A DNA stretch of 64,000 bases, taken from positions 10,602,001 to 10,666,000 of the forward strand of contig NC_065898.1 in the NCBI RefSeq assembly GCF_905147045.1, read 5' to 3'. Of this stretch, positions 23,192-38,100 are shown piece after piece (positions within the stretch are counted from its first letter, which is position 1; each line of letters opens with the position of its first letter). The position numbers and the translations under genes were made by a program. Under the pieces are notes generated by a model. It was not told the DNA's origin. It saw only the letters and a list, made by a program, of their open reading frames with translations, and ran no database searches. Source of the stretch: Nymphalis io (Eukaryota > Arthropoda > Insecta > Lepidoptera > Nymphalidae).

Positions 23192-26100
23192 ATGGCTGTC
23201 CTGGTCATCGTTAATGCAGCTGGAGCAGGCTTCGCAGCACCAAGCGTGCTTGTCACCAGGCCCATCTCCAAAGTCTCAGTGGAATGGTTGCCGATGGACA
23301 ACCAAACTTTATATAGACTAGAAGAAGGGGAAAGTCGAAAGTAAGGACCACTTTTCATATTTCAAAAGGTCTAGTAAATTGAAAACTACTACAATATATA
23401 CATAATATTTTGATTATGTTATACCAATAATTGTAATCTTATTAATTTTAACTTTTGCTTTATAATTTTATATTTTTATTTTAAAATAGGCACAAATGGC
23501 CCAATGGTAAGTGGTCACCACAGCCCATGGCAATGTCTTATCACTAATCCGCTAAATAAAATTATAATTTATAATATTTCAAAATAAATGAGAAAATTAT
23601 TAAGTTTGTTGGCTTTTACACTGATCAACTGGTGGTAAGGAATTGTGCAAATTCGTCTGGGTAGGTGCCACCCACTTATCAGATATTCTACCGCAAAATA
23701 GCAGTACTTGATATTGTTGTGTTTCGGTTTGAAGGGTGAGGGAGCCAGTGTAATTACAGGCACAAGGGACATAAAATCTTAGTTCCCAAAGTTGGTGGCG
23801 CATTGGCTATAAGCGATGGTTGACATTTCTTACGATGCCAATGTCTAAGGGCGTTTTTTGACCACTTACCATCAGGTGGCCCATATGCTCGTCCACCTTC
23901 CTATTCTATAAAAAAAATGTATAAATGTGTTTTATATATAATAAATTAAATAATTTAAATATTGCCCGTAAGTAAGTCGATTTTCAACAATTCACGAGTG
24001 AGATATCATATCATTCTTACAAAATAGCTCCGCAGGTCTTTATTATAATCGAAAGACGTGCAGGTTGGCGTGGTTGGTAGATACTCGCCTTTCACGCCGA
24101 AGGTTGTGGGTTCGATTCCCACCCAGGACTGACATTTGTGTGCATGAACATGTCTGTTTGTCCTGAGCCTGGGTGTAATTATCTATATAAGTATGTATTA
24201 AGTATGTATTATTAGTTGTGCAAAAGAAAATCAGTTGTATGGTTTCCATAGTGCGAGCTCTGCTTAGGATATTATTATTATTATTATAAAGCAAAGTAAC
24301 GGATAAACATTTTACAATTTATTATTGATACATTGCACTCCGGATCAATGCCTATTTTGAAACAAATCCCTGGTAGCACATAGAGCTTCAACTAATACTT
24401 GAAACGAGACGTTGATCACGAACTTAAGATTTCCAGTATACGTGATATATGTATTACAATGCATAACATTACAGGCATTTTTTTATAATATTCCACAGTC
24501 TGTACTTGAGATACGGCTAAACAAGCAACAATTATGAAAATTAATTTCATTAATGAAGCCTACGACACAAAAGTTACAAAAATGATTGAAGAATGATGAT
24601 GATGAAATTGAACGATTGCTTCATACATGAAATATGTATAAATTAACTAATTGTAAAAATTTACACGATTTTATCACTTATTATTCACTTCACAATCGAC
24701 CAACCCGCAAGGGAGCGGCGTGGTAGAATAAGCTCCAAACTTTCTCCTCAAAGGGAAGGGATTCCTTAGCCCCTATTGGCATTCACGAGCTGTTACTTTT
24801 ACATAATTTTGTATTTTTTTTTAAAAGATTAACTACTTTTCTTTACTAGTTCCAAACTGGTTCTAATCGTTAAAATCCGAACCGGTGGTAGCGTTTGACG
24901 TTTTAAAATATAACGTAAAAGTCTATTTGAATTAATATATTTTAATTTGCATTGATATGTTTACCTTTGTTTAGTGTTAATATTTTGATAAGCAGAGGTC
25001 CAATACTATAATTTAAGCATAAGTGCCACATGTTAATGCGATAAATTTTGTACATATAATAATATTTTGCGACGATATAACCTTGATCCTGCAAAAGTGC
25101 ACTCCTCAGGAATACGAATGAGACTTCAACTGCATATCTTATTTTACAGTAATTTTCTCGTGGATAATTAAGAAAAAGGTTTTGCTGTGGCTCTACTTTA
25201 TATTCTAAAAAAGTTCTTAGAATCTTAAGGGACTGAAATTAACATAACAGAATCTCGCAATTGTGAACGGGCGGTAAATCAAGTATACCAAGCAAATGAA
25301 ATAGAGCATGAAAACGTATCTACTTAATAATATAAATATATCAATCAATCAATCAACAGCCAATCGTTGTCCACTGCTGAACATAGGCCTCTCCCAAGGT
25401 GCGCCAAAGCTCCCTGTCCTCCGCCTTCCGCATCCAGTTGGTGCCCGCCACCTTCTTAAGGTCGTCGGTCCACCTGGCTGGAGGGCGCCCTACGCTGCGC
25501 TTGCCGATTCGCGGTCTCCACTCTAGGACTCGTCTGCTCCAACGGCCATCGGTCCTACGACATACGTGACCAGCCCACTGCCACTTCAGCCTGCTAATTT
25601 TGCAAGCTATGTCGGTGACTCCGGTTCTTTTCCGGATAATCTCATTTCTGATCTTATCCTTCAAAGATACTCCGAGCATAGCTCGCTCCATAGCACGCTG
25701 AGCGACTTTGAATTTGTGGACTAGTCCCGCAGTTAGTGTCCACGTTTCGGCACCGTATGTCATGGCAGGTAAGACGCATTGGTTGAAGACTTTCGTCTTC
25801 AAACATTGTGGTATAGACGACTTGAGGACTTGACGAAGGTTGCCAAATGCTGCCCATCCCAAATATATAATTAAAATTAATTTCTTGTTTATTTATCTGA
25901 CCAAGGTAGGTCCGTCATCAGTAGGGCTATTCTGGAAGAACAAACTTGAAACTCATCGCAGTAAACGGTCATGAAATGTCAGAAAGTGAAACGCGACATT
26001 GACCATAACAATAATAAAATTTAAAAAATACAGGCAACAAAACTATAAGTCTGTTGTTATCATTTCGCGATATATCTACATAAGAGCTGCTATATTAGTG

Positions 26101-29100
26101 ACGTGATTACAAGACACGAAGGTAAATAGAATACCGATCAAATATATAAAAACCTACACATTTCATATAACAGCTAGACCTTAACGTAAAAATCACGGGT
26201 TCCAAACTAAACTATTCAAATATCTATGGATCCAAGACTAAAAACTACGCAGAACTTATTATAGTGCACAAGCGTGACAGACACAGGTGTTCTCTATTCT
26301 CTCATTGTCTCATTGACTCCGGGCTGGTATTGGGATTTTTTTTGTCAGAAAATGTCAACATGTGGCTTGAACCCAAGACTTCACTATTAGACCAACGAGG
26401 AATTAAAAAATATATTATATACAGTTTGACAGTGTAAACATTTGTTACAGTCTGGAATTAAACACATCATTGATATCACAGTTGGTGGTATATATCACAG
26501 TGAGCCCGTGTTCACGACACCTACATTGGGCGTTCTATCGTGGACCAGCTGGCAGTAGTGACTGTAAGTCAGATGTTCAAATAAAACTCCTCTATACTGT
26601 AGCAGGATTTATATGTAAATTTTAATCTGTTGTTACAAAAACCTTGAATTTTATTATTCGTTAAAAGACTCAATTGAAGATTAAAGGTTGGATTTAGTAT
26701 TCATTGATTTTCATGAAGGATATACAATAAAATCATTAAATTGTGCTTAATGATGTATTAATGAAATAGGCGGAAAAGAATAATTATTAACTGCCTTACT
26801 TATAAATGTTGTTTAGCGGGTGATCAATTACAATGTTGTGTCTATTTTTTTCGAATGTCAAATCAGTAATAACAGAATGAGCGCAATCAGTATTTAACAA
26901 AACAGCCACTAGAGTGTGGAGTATCTTACTGGTTCTTGTCAGTAGAATCTTCATTCCAAACGGATGATAGCTTTATATTAATTTAATATTGTAACGATGA
27001 ATAATATTGAAGTTGATTAAACAGTTACTTGTGTTCGTAATTAAAATAGAATATGAATTGTAACAATTTTAAGCCCTTTATCACAAATTTTACTATTATG
27101 TATTCCTGCATGAAAATCGACTTATGTCTACGATCTTACCGATCTTTTTCTTTAAATAAAAACTCGGTTGTCATACATAATCATGTTTGTCGTACATAAG
27201 TACGAATTCATGTATATACATACATTTTTTTAAACATCTTTGGAATTTACAGCACAATTAACGCTAGTTCAAGAACATGGGGGCGGAGAGATGTACACAA
27301 TCAGTTTCTTAATATCTAAACAAGACAGATATGTATTACAGGTAATTATTTATTTTACATATGTATATATATATATATATCATACATAAAAATATATACT
27401 TGACATTTTAAAAACGCAAACTATCTGTACGAATAGGAAAAAATATTTTACGTCATTGTGGACGAGAGAAATTTTTTTTTATTTGTACTACGTGGTAATT
27501 ATACTATACCCAACTACGGAGGTTATATGATCTTAGCAGGCTATATATATTTGTTCATGTGTTCTCGCATATTTTCTAAGCTACCTATCATAATTTATCA
27601 ATTAAGATAACGTTAGAAGCGTCTTGATCGGCAGCTTGTATGTGACGTCAAACGAATATGAAACATTAATACTCTGTATTTTTTGTTTGAAAACGATTCT
27701 AAAATGAACTTTGATTAAGATAATAACTTTTGTTTCCAGCTGTCATCATCAAAAGGCGGCGCTGCGGCGGTTAGCGTGCGTGGCGAAGCTACACGTCTCG
27801 TGCGCTTGCGCCTGCGAGTTAAGTCCAAACGGAGATTATCAGCTAATTGGGATCCTAGGTAAGTTCTTTTATATATTTTTTTAGTTTATTTTTTTAATTA
27901 TTTAATTACGGTGATAAGATTTTAATAACTTTAAATATCGAATCATAATATTCTCATAATATTTAATTAAAGTTCAGTTTATTGTAGCTTTCATATTACA
28001 AGGTTCCTATTTCAAATAAATATCATAGATTTTGTAAGCTTTTTAATATCATAAATATAAAAAAAAAATATTTTTAATCTCGCCTTAAATATTTCTTATC
28101 CCTAAGACTGGACAGGGAGGCTAAAACAAACTGTCACTTTGTTCATAGTGCATAAAGATATAATAATATCACATAGACATAAACATGTATCTATTGAATA
28201 TAATTTGAAGGGTGAGTGAGCCAGTGTAATTACAGGCACAAGGGACATAACATCTTAGTTCCCAAGGTTGGTGGCGCATTGGTGATGTAAGCGATGGTTT
28301 ACATTTCTTACAATGTCAATGTCTAAGGGCGTTTGGTGACCACTTACCATCAGGTGGCCCATATGCTCGTCCGCCTTCCTATTCTATAAAAAAAAATATA
28401 TAGCGATAACCAAACATATTATTTTACAAATCTGCGATTTACTTTAAAAAGTCCTGGACAGATAATAAATAGGTACCGTTATAAGTTACCTATATATAAA
28501 ATGTCATGATCTTTATTTTTTTATAATATAATTTATATAAGTTTTAACGAGATATTAAATATCTTCTAATATACCGTTGCCTTTAATGATTTAGCAGCTA
28601 AAACCAGTTAAAAGCAGTTCCATAAGTCATAAAAAAATAACTAATACAGGTAAAAACGTGGGGTAACGTAAAACACGAATACAAAAATAACCTTTAATCA
28701 ACTTATATATATATATACTTTTCACTTGATATATATAATAATATATCTCATAATTGATAATATTATCCAGATCCTGTACATTTAACAGTATATCGAACAG
28801 GTCGTCACCGATAATTCACAAAAACATTGCAACATACATTTTAAGCCTAAGTCTATCGAGTCATATCTAACACCATACAAGGCGTATCATAAATTGATCA
28901 ATACTTGTTCTTGTGACGAACAGACGGACCACTTAGATTTATGGCCTGGGAGAGTTATGGTTAACGGTTCTATTCCACTTACGGGTCTTACACATTAACA
29001 TCTTTCGTTATCCCGTTAAAATAAGTGACGTCGTAATATTATGTATTAATAATTAAGGCTTTCGTTTTCTTATTATTGGTTTCAATTAAACAAATTTATT

Positions 29101-32100
29101 TCGCACACATTAAATATGTGACAAGACGTATTATTTACATTATGATGATAAATAGACGACAGTATTAATTTATATCATGTGTATCATGAAGTATTAATGT
29201 GTATCATGAAGGATACACAAAAAATTATTTGGAAATAATTGTTCATGCATAATCTGTGTAGTAGAATCTACATTACAAAACGGTAAGCTTTACATTTAAT
29301 AAATCTGGTAATATGTTGATACTCACGAAAATATATATTGATTTGTTTTTTTTTTTTTTTTATTAATTCATTAAATTGAAATAAATCTAGATAGTCTTAC
29401 TTCATTGGCAGGTTTGTTATATTTATATAAACAACTGTTTATATAAATATAATAAAATATTCGTAACGTAACGTTATCTTTTTTTTTAATTTTATAAGTC
29501 GAACTGTAGAGCCACACAGCTATGACTAATCTAGAGAAACTTGGAAGACAAACCTAACTGATAAATACGGACGTTCAGTTTTCGAACTATTAAACTGTTG
29601 TAGGCAATAGCTACCATTAGAATATATTTATTTCCTTATTGAATAATCTATATAACATAGATTGTTCTGTTAATGTAAATGTTAGAAATTATAATTGTAA
29701 AAAAGTTGCTTTATACAGTAACTGTAATTAATAGTAATATATAATAAAGACTTACTGGGCTGGGATACAATAATTTTGTAATTTAACTAGCTACCAGACC
29801 CGGCTTCGTAAGGGTAAAATAACGGACTTCATAAAACGCTTATATCTTAATACATACTACTCTATTGGTTTACGTGGCGCACGCCAAAGCTCCTAGACGG
29901 TATGATTAATTCTGACATCTTCAAAAATCATTCGTGATATCCAGTCAAATTTACAAAAAATCTACTGAATTATACACCTAAACCTTCCTCATGAATTACT
30001 CCGTGCATTGGTAATAACCGTATTAAAATCCGTTAGGTATTTTTATTCAGAAAGTCAGACGCATCGGAGGGACTTTGATGTATAATATGCGGTGATATCC
30101 TATTCATAGATTTTAATTATACAGAGAAAAGTATGTTTTATACAGTTAAACGTCAACCATTGGTTGGCGTTAATGTACTGCTCAGCTATTAAGGTCGTAG
30201 CATAAAGCTATATAACCACCTCAATAAGTGGTACAAGCAATGAATTAATTTGATAGAAAAACATAATTTCGTATTTCGAAATGAACGATATTTTTCATTA
30301 TTCATCTATCGAAATATAACAGTCCGGTTTTCCCATTCGTTTGGGCTCCGTGTTTAGTTGTTTCATCTGGGAAATTGAACTGAGCGCACCGTCTCGTCAA
30401 TTGAGATGCGCTGCATACGTCATACACCCAGATAACACGATTGTAAAAATAAAGCTAAACTAAGTGATGTTTTTATGTTAGTTTTAAATAGATTTTGTAA
30501 AAAAGAGTCACTTTTTACTACATTTTTATTTATTTATATTTTATTTACTTCACAGAAGGCCATTTACCTAATATTTACAATTTGCTTGATTACAAGAGCT
30601 AGCAACATTCCAAAATATCCATATATATATATTTTTTATTCGATGGTAGTTTTTTATAATTATTTTTGCCATAAAAACTCCTTGCTACATTGTAGTAATG
30701 CACAGAACATACAAACTGTTTTAATTGTATACGATCATGGACCAATACTGCCTCCGTATCTACATTCCAATTTATAGTCGATCTTATTTGAAATGGATTA
30801 TTTTATAAATAAACATAACATTAATTAAAAGTTTTTGATACGAATAATATCACCTAATATGATATAAAATAAATAGTAAACTATTATAGGTTTTTTTATT
30901 TTATTGATTTTAATTTCCGGAACACATTGGTATTCTTTTAATTTTAAAACTTTGGCAAAGTATTTTGGTAATGGCAACATTTAATTTAAATATTTTTTTC
31001 TGGGCATGCTCATAAAAATGTCCAACTACAATATCACTTACGTATACAATGCCGATATTTTGTGACAATATTTCACAACAAACAAGGTTAAAACTGTATG
31101 TATAGAAACGTTGTACTCAAATACGAATTTGAAATTTTTTTTATAACTTCAAAATCAAATTAAATGCAATGGATACCAGGAACACATAAACTGGAGTATA
31201 ATTAAGCAAAAAAAAAAAAAAACTAACGCCCTAATCGTATTTTTTCCATCCAACATTAATAAAAATAATTTCATTTACATATTGTAATAAAAATAATACA
31301 TTCACATTAACAAGCAAACTTACATTACACGAATAAAAAGAGCTCGAGTAATTTTATACTCGCATAAATTTCACTAGGAACACCAATAAAATGCCAAGCA
31401 AAAAAAATATTCTTAGTAACGCCGACAAGGCTTATAAGTGCTATAAAGATAATTAAAAGAGTAACGAGTCACTACATCTTGTATTTCAAACTGCCAATAT
31501 AAGATGACTTTACTATTTGCGGGAACGCTACTGGGATAGCAGGATAAATAGAAATACAAGCAAAGGCAAGCTTCATTCCTTCAACTTTTTGTGCGATCTC
31601 CTCTCAATCTTCATAGAAAAATGACTCTTAATTTATTGCCTTAAAGTTTAAATTCCGTTGTACTGCGCATCCATGAACTTGGACGAGAAATTTGATAAGC
31701 GATATTATATTTTAATAGCATTGACTTTGAATTTAATTTAGCTTGAGTGTGTTTAAACGCCTCCGGCTTCATTGACCGAGCTTAATAAATTAAGTTTTAG
31801 TGACACTTTTGTTTATTATCAAGAAGTAAGTGTAAATTTATTTTGAATATTATATTTAAAGCGGAATGCATTACTTATTGCTGGTATTGAGACTATCGTT
31901 TTAATCTTAGATTTGTGTCGTAAATCAAACTTGTATGAGTGTGGTTCGGATTGGAAGTTTGTTCGTGGAATATGGATGGACATTTATAGTTGAAAACCAT
32001 TTCATTAAGTGAATAGAATATTTTACTCCTTTTGAACCAGGAAGTCGAGCCGACATGGCAATGTGAGTCTCCGTACACCGTAGATTACGATTCGAAGCCG

Positions 32101-35100
32101 TGTAAGCACCAATGAGTTTTTATATATTATATATAAACACATTTCGTAACCGGAAGTGGTTAAGAAATCAAAGACTGGCAAAGTGTGAGAGTGTTACAAA
32201 GTGTTACAAAAGTTTGTGCACGATTCCTTATGTCCTCTTTACGACCTACCTTTCGCTAAATCAGCAATCAAATAGAACATGAGATATATCCTGCTTTTAT
32301 AGGCCTAGGCTTCTAACAATGCTAACATCCTGTTCTCATCATCCTCCGGGATGCTATTGACATTTTATGTAGCTTCAATGATTGACCCGGTATTCGAACC
32401 CAAAGCCTTGACATCTTAAGTCGTATAAACTAGCCTCTAGACGAAAAAGTAAAAGTAAGAAAAAATTATATATTATTATAGAGATAAAATATCGTTAATA
32501 AAGATGAAATCTTCTTAAATCATATTCAGACAAAAACAATAATTCTTATACTGGTAATTATTCCATTGAATACATAAAAGGCTTCATACAAGAGTCGATT
32601 TATATTTATAAATATAAATCTTAATACGATGCTAATAAAAAATAAATTGCTTATCAACATTTTATATAAAAAAAATAGTAGATACATATATAATATCTGA
32701 TTGTAACAAATGGCTTCGTCGACATCATAAAACATCGTTTGACTGATTATGATGAAAGTTGAATTTGTATCTTATATCCGCTAGTTCGCGCTGCACCAAA
32801 TAAACATAACATACAGTTCAATTGACCGCCATGGTACATATATTACGACGAAGTCTGCCAGGATTTGTTACCCTAACTATATCAATCAATGCACAGCTAA
32901 ACACATAGGTTCAAGTAACTTAAAACGTTACAAACGAGTTACTTATATTATAACGTTATTGAGAATTAATATATATATTTTTAAAAAGTAGTATAAAGTA
33001 TGAACGTTTTCGTGTTGAAATATTTTTTCTTTAGATTAATTAATACGAGATTAATGTCAGTTATAATTGGAACAAATACTTTACAGTTTATAGAAATAAA
33101 ACCTATTACGTATTCTGCACAACTATATATATTATAGTATGTTACAAAGATATGTAAATAAAAATATGTTTAAAACGAAATTCAGTACTATTTGTTGTTT
33201 TAATTGTATTAAGTTAAAATAACATATCAACAATGTACACAATGCTACAGCTTTCAAGTAATAATGCAATTACTTCGATAATTTAACTTACGTGAGCTGT
33301 TTTTAAAAATATAATGGCGATAGTGTTGCAAAAACAGGTACGGAACCATGAATACTATTTGAACAAGTTCTTTTACTTTTAAAAGTCAATATACCTTTTG
33401 TATTGCTCTTAGGGCGATTAATTAATTTAATAGCAGTCTCTTTAATTATTATTTTTTGTTCCTAAGTAATTATTTGGATGCCATCACAGACGAACGCCGT
33501 GTGATAACTTTATGGCTAAGTTATCGCTACGAATATAATCACAGACGTAGAGGTAAAAGAAATGGCATGCTATGCGAGCGTCGACGGTGGTAATGATTGA
33601 AATCACATAAACTCACGATGAAATGTTTTTTTTTTTAATATAAGCAGTGAGACGTGCAAATGGTAAGTACTCACCATCGCCTATAAAGATAATATTAACC
33701 ATTCGACGACACCCGTATCGCCCTCCCTTTTCTCGCCTTCATGGCATCCACCCTATAAGTTTACTTCATACCCAACTTCAGGTTGGGTACGAAGTAAACT
33801 CATCAAAGTTGTGTAAATCCACTCTTAACTCCAAATGAACTAGGAGGGTGATATCGATTTTCTTCTAGTCTCAAATCAGTTATCGTCTTGATTTCCTGAT
33901 TGATCGATTCGGTTACTTTTGCTCCACGCTTCCAATCCATACTTTCGTCATCTTCTATTACCTGTTTTCGCGCCAACCTACACGCTTCGCTTCTGCGAAA
34001 GGCTTCCGTCAGCCGTTAGCCATGGCCGACAAGCAATTGTGGAAGTATTTACAGTATCCGGATTTCACCTACACTGCCCTTTCGGACGTATTCTTAGGAA
34101 CTTCCATAATAAGCTTACGAAGTGGTGCTCCGAATAGATGCCATTTCCAACATATATCGTTTTTGTAACTAATAGATTAAACGATTCTAAATTAACCCAA
34201 GGCTTTATTTTACAATTGAATGAAATTATTCTACAACGATATTTATATATTTTTTCAATTGCAATAGTTATTTATTTTACTTATGGTTTTTTTTATCAAA
34301 GCTTTTAATTTTTACTATTGATCGCTAAGGTCGCCACTATTTATTTATTTATTTATTTATAATAGCACACTTACAACATACATATATATACATTTACTGG
34401 TGGTAGAGCTTTGTGCAAGCTCGTCTGGGTAGGTACCACCCACTCATCAGATATTCTACCATAAAACAGCAGTACTTGGTATTGTTGTGTTCCGGTTTGA
34501 AGGGTGAGTGAGCCAGTGTAATTACAGGCACAAGGGACATAACATCTTAGTTCCCAAGGTTGGTGGCGCATTGGTGATGTAAGCGATGGTTAACATTTCT
34601 TACAATGCCAATGTCTAAGGGCTTTTGGTGACCACTTACCATCAGGTGGCCCATATGCTCGTCCGCCTTATTATTCTATAAAAAAATACATAAAAAGCAT
34701 TGAAAAGATTAATTTACAAAACAATAATACTATATCTAATATGCATGTCAATTACAAGTGTATATAGCACTTCCAGATTCATCTAATCAAATTCAAATAA
34801 AAAGTAACAAAAAATCATCAAAAAGTAATTTTTAAAAAACGTCAAAATTAAATAATGAATACTGTCATCATTATAATAAAAAATCAATCGGTGAAATCAT
34901 AATTAAAAATTATTAAAAGTATTAATTATTTAAAAATTTGAAGAAAACATAAATTAATTTGTTTACTAGTATTAATTTTTCTGAGAATACTAGCATTTAT
35001 TTTTCCACTCTTAAGTGCAGTTTGTTTTTTTGTTTACAAAACAGAAACCTCTGCCAATTTATATATAAATAATTAAAATATGTTTGAAATTCTAGACGGC

Positions 35101-38100
35101 AAATATTATTAAAATATAACTTATTTTATAAAATTTTACTATTTTTATTTATTTTTATAATTCTTCATAAAGAAACAGAATAACGACGCTAAAGATGCGT
35201 ATAGAGTAAAAACTCAAAGAGTTACGAGATTCTATAAACGTAACTCACCTTACCTTTAAAGAAATTGAATAGAATTTTTCAAAACCCTTTACCTACTTAA
35301 AACGTGATCGTACGCAACGCTTTAACTTTTTTAATCGATAAAAAAATCAATTGAATGATTCCATAGTAATCGCAATTGCTAACGATTACTAAAAACGTAT
35401 CTTACTATTTGCAGTGTACAACAAAAAAAATCCTAGGATATTATTTTATGGAAATTAAAAACGAGATCTTTAAGACCACGTATTATATAATTATTTCTTC
35501 TAAAAAAAGTCTTAAAACTCTAAGTTATTACAAATACATCTTTATATATTTAATTCTTCTGCATGTGTGTATCATGACTCATGACTAAATTTTGAAGGTT
35601 TTTTTTTATTTGTGCTTAAGATTGTGCTTTAGATTGTATACGATAGGAAACGCTTATATTATGTTTCAGGGTTCTTTTCACCCGTACGAAGTATTCACCC
35701 GATCAACTTTTAATAATATAAAATTTCATATAAAAAAGCTGAGATGGCCCAGTGGTTCGAACGCGTGAATCTTAACCGATGATCGTGGGTTCAAACCCGG
35801 GCAAGCACCACTGAATTTTCATGTGCTTAATTTGTGTTAATAATTCATCTCGTGCTTGACGGTGAAGGAAAACATCGTGAGGAAACCTGCATGTGTCTAA
35901 TTTCATTGAAATCCTGCCACATGTGTATTCTACCAACCCGCATTGGAGAAGCGTAATGGAATAAGCTCCAAACCTTCTCCTCAAAAGGGAGAGGAGGCCT
36001 TAGCAGTGGGACATTAACAGGCTGTTACTGTTACTTATATAAAATTTCAATCACAGAAACTATATTTACCTCGAAAATAATGTAAAAGAAAATTTAATGG
36101 CAATCTAATGTTTCTGTAATTAAAGCCAATCTACATAGCAATCTACAGAAGGCGTTTCTCGTGCTTTTCCTCCTAAATATATAAACCACATACGCATTAA
36201 CTGTGTATAATTATTGTTAATATTTTATTTTTCTGTACAATATATCCTTTGATACAACGTGTTGCGCTGAGATCCTTAGTGCAGCGAATATCGAATATCG
36301 AATATCAATATTATTATTGGTAAATGCTTTATTACCATAAGGACATATGAGAACTTTTATAAAGAGCTAAAATGTTTATTATTTAACCCACCCGATGTAC
36401 AAATAACATTTAAAGTTAATGTTAGACTATAATGATAACTTCGTAGTATTAAATGAATATTTAAAAAAAATATGAGTATCGTATCACAGATATTTTAGCT
36501 TCAATACAAGTAAGCATTAGACATCTCTTACAGGAAATCACAGTTATTTAGGAAAGTTAGACAAGTAAATTACTTCAGTAGTGATCGATTACTATATTTT
36601 GGATACATTCACAGTATTGTCTTACGGGACATTACTTTGTTAACGCTTCAAACATAGAAACTGTACCTATGCATTCGTTAAAATCGATCTGGTTGGACTA
36701 TTTACAATTTACTCCTGCGGGATGTTGTGAACAAGAAATACTAACCGTAGCGTCACAATATATAGGGTTAAAACAATGTTACATGTTATATAAATATTGG
36801 TTACTTTGATAGAAACAGTGTCAAAAATTTCAGGCTAGTTTTTACATATATTAGATACAGTTATGCAGAATATCTAGTCATCATATTACAAAAAAACGCA
36901 TCAAATTACAAGCGATTTCATGTGGATTATCTACACATATTCTGTAACATCTATTAATAGTCGTCATATATTTACATGTTTTTGTAGGTCTATCAACAGT
37001 TTCGTATTATTTTCAGTCCGATAGATCCACAAGAAACAACGTACTGTGTGGTTGCATCACACAGAAAAAACTACACATCCCTCTGTGCAGCACAATACGA
37101 CGTCAGATCAAGTCGATCAGACAAACGGAATCGCTTTAGTTCAGACGAGGAGTCGAATGAAACAAATCGCTTGAAACTAAATTCGGTCAACCAAACATTA
37201 TCTGAGACCAACAAAATTGACTTCGACACAGATGGATTTAATATCTTCGAAGAGAACTTTAAAAGCGTCTACAGAAGGAAGAAATTCGGTAAGTTAATAA
37301 AATGTTCATTTATTTATTGGTTTTACAATTTAGTTATTACAATTGTGTACAGGGACGGCAAATGACTATCTATATCATAAGAAAACAGAGATAAGATGTG
37401 CCAGTATCTATAAAATATCTATCTGTTAATGAAAATTTTTACATTCAAACCCGGGAAAGCACTATTGGGTTTTCATAAAGTTAATTTGTATTTATAATCT
37501 GCCACTTGTGAATCCACCAATCCGCATTGAAACATTTTAAGCTCCACACACTTCCTCAAAAATAAAGAAGGTATTTACGTAACAGTGGAGAATTTACAAG
37601 ATTACATCTCAACAGAGGGGGACTCTAGAAAACATTACAAATATGTATGAATTATTATTGCTTGTAAACAAAACAAGCTGCTTAAAATATTGAATAAGAT
37701 TTGCTAATATCACAAGAAGAATTGACTTATAAAATCATTACAATTATCAAATAATATTTTTGAAACAAACAATTTGAATTTACTTAATTTTCTTGTTTTT
37801 CTTAATGGCCATGTTAATCATGGCAAGTATGGTAAAAATGAGAATATTCAAAGATTTCAATCTGTAATGTTCCGTTGTCAAGCCGTTTTATATTTCCGTA
37901 ATGAGCTTTCATTGCATCAATAAATTTAAACTATTTTTTTTAACTGAACAGGTCGTAGTACAAGAGTATCGAATGAGGATCCAGTTATCGCGTGTGTCGG
38001 AGACAGGACGCACCATTTAATTGAAAATTTAGATCCAAGCACGGTATGTTCTTAAATTACAACTGTCGGGAAATTAAGTTAATTATAGAGATAAGAATTT

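Noticed and set aside
24063..24130. A tRNA-Glu gene
   Set aside because: The T-arm is perfect, but the acceptor stem does not close, the anticodon stem is poor, and the same head with the same non-tRNA body occurs at 53075: it is a SINE.
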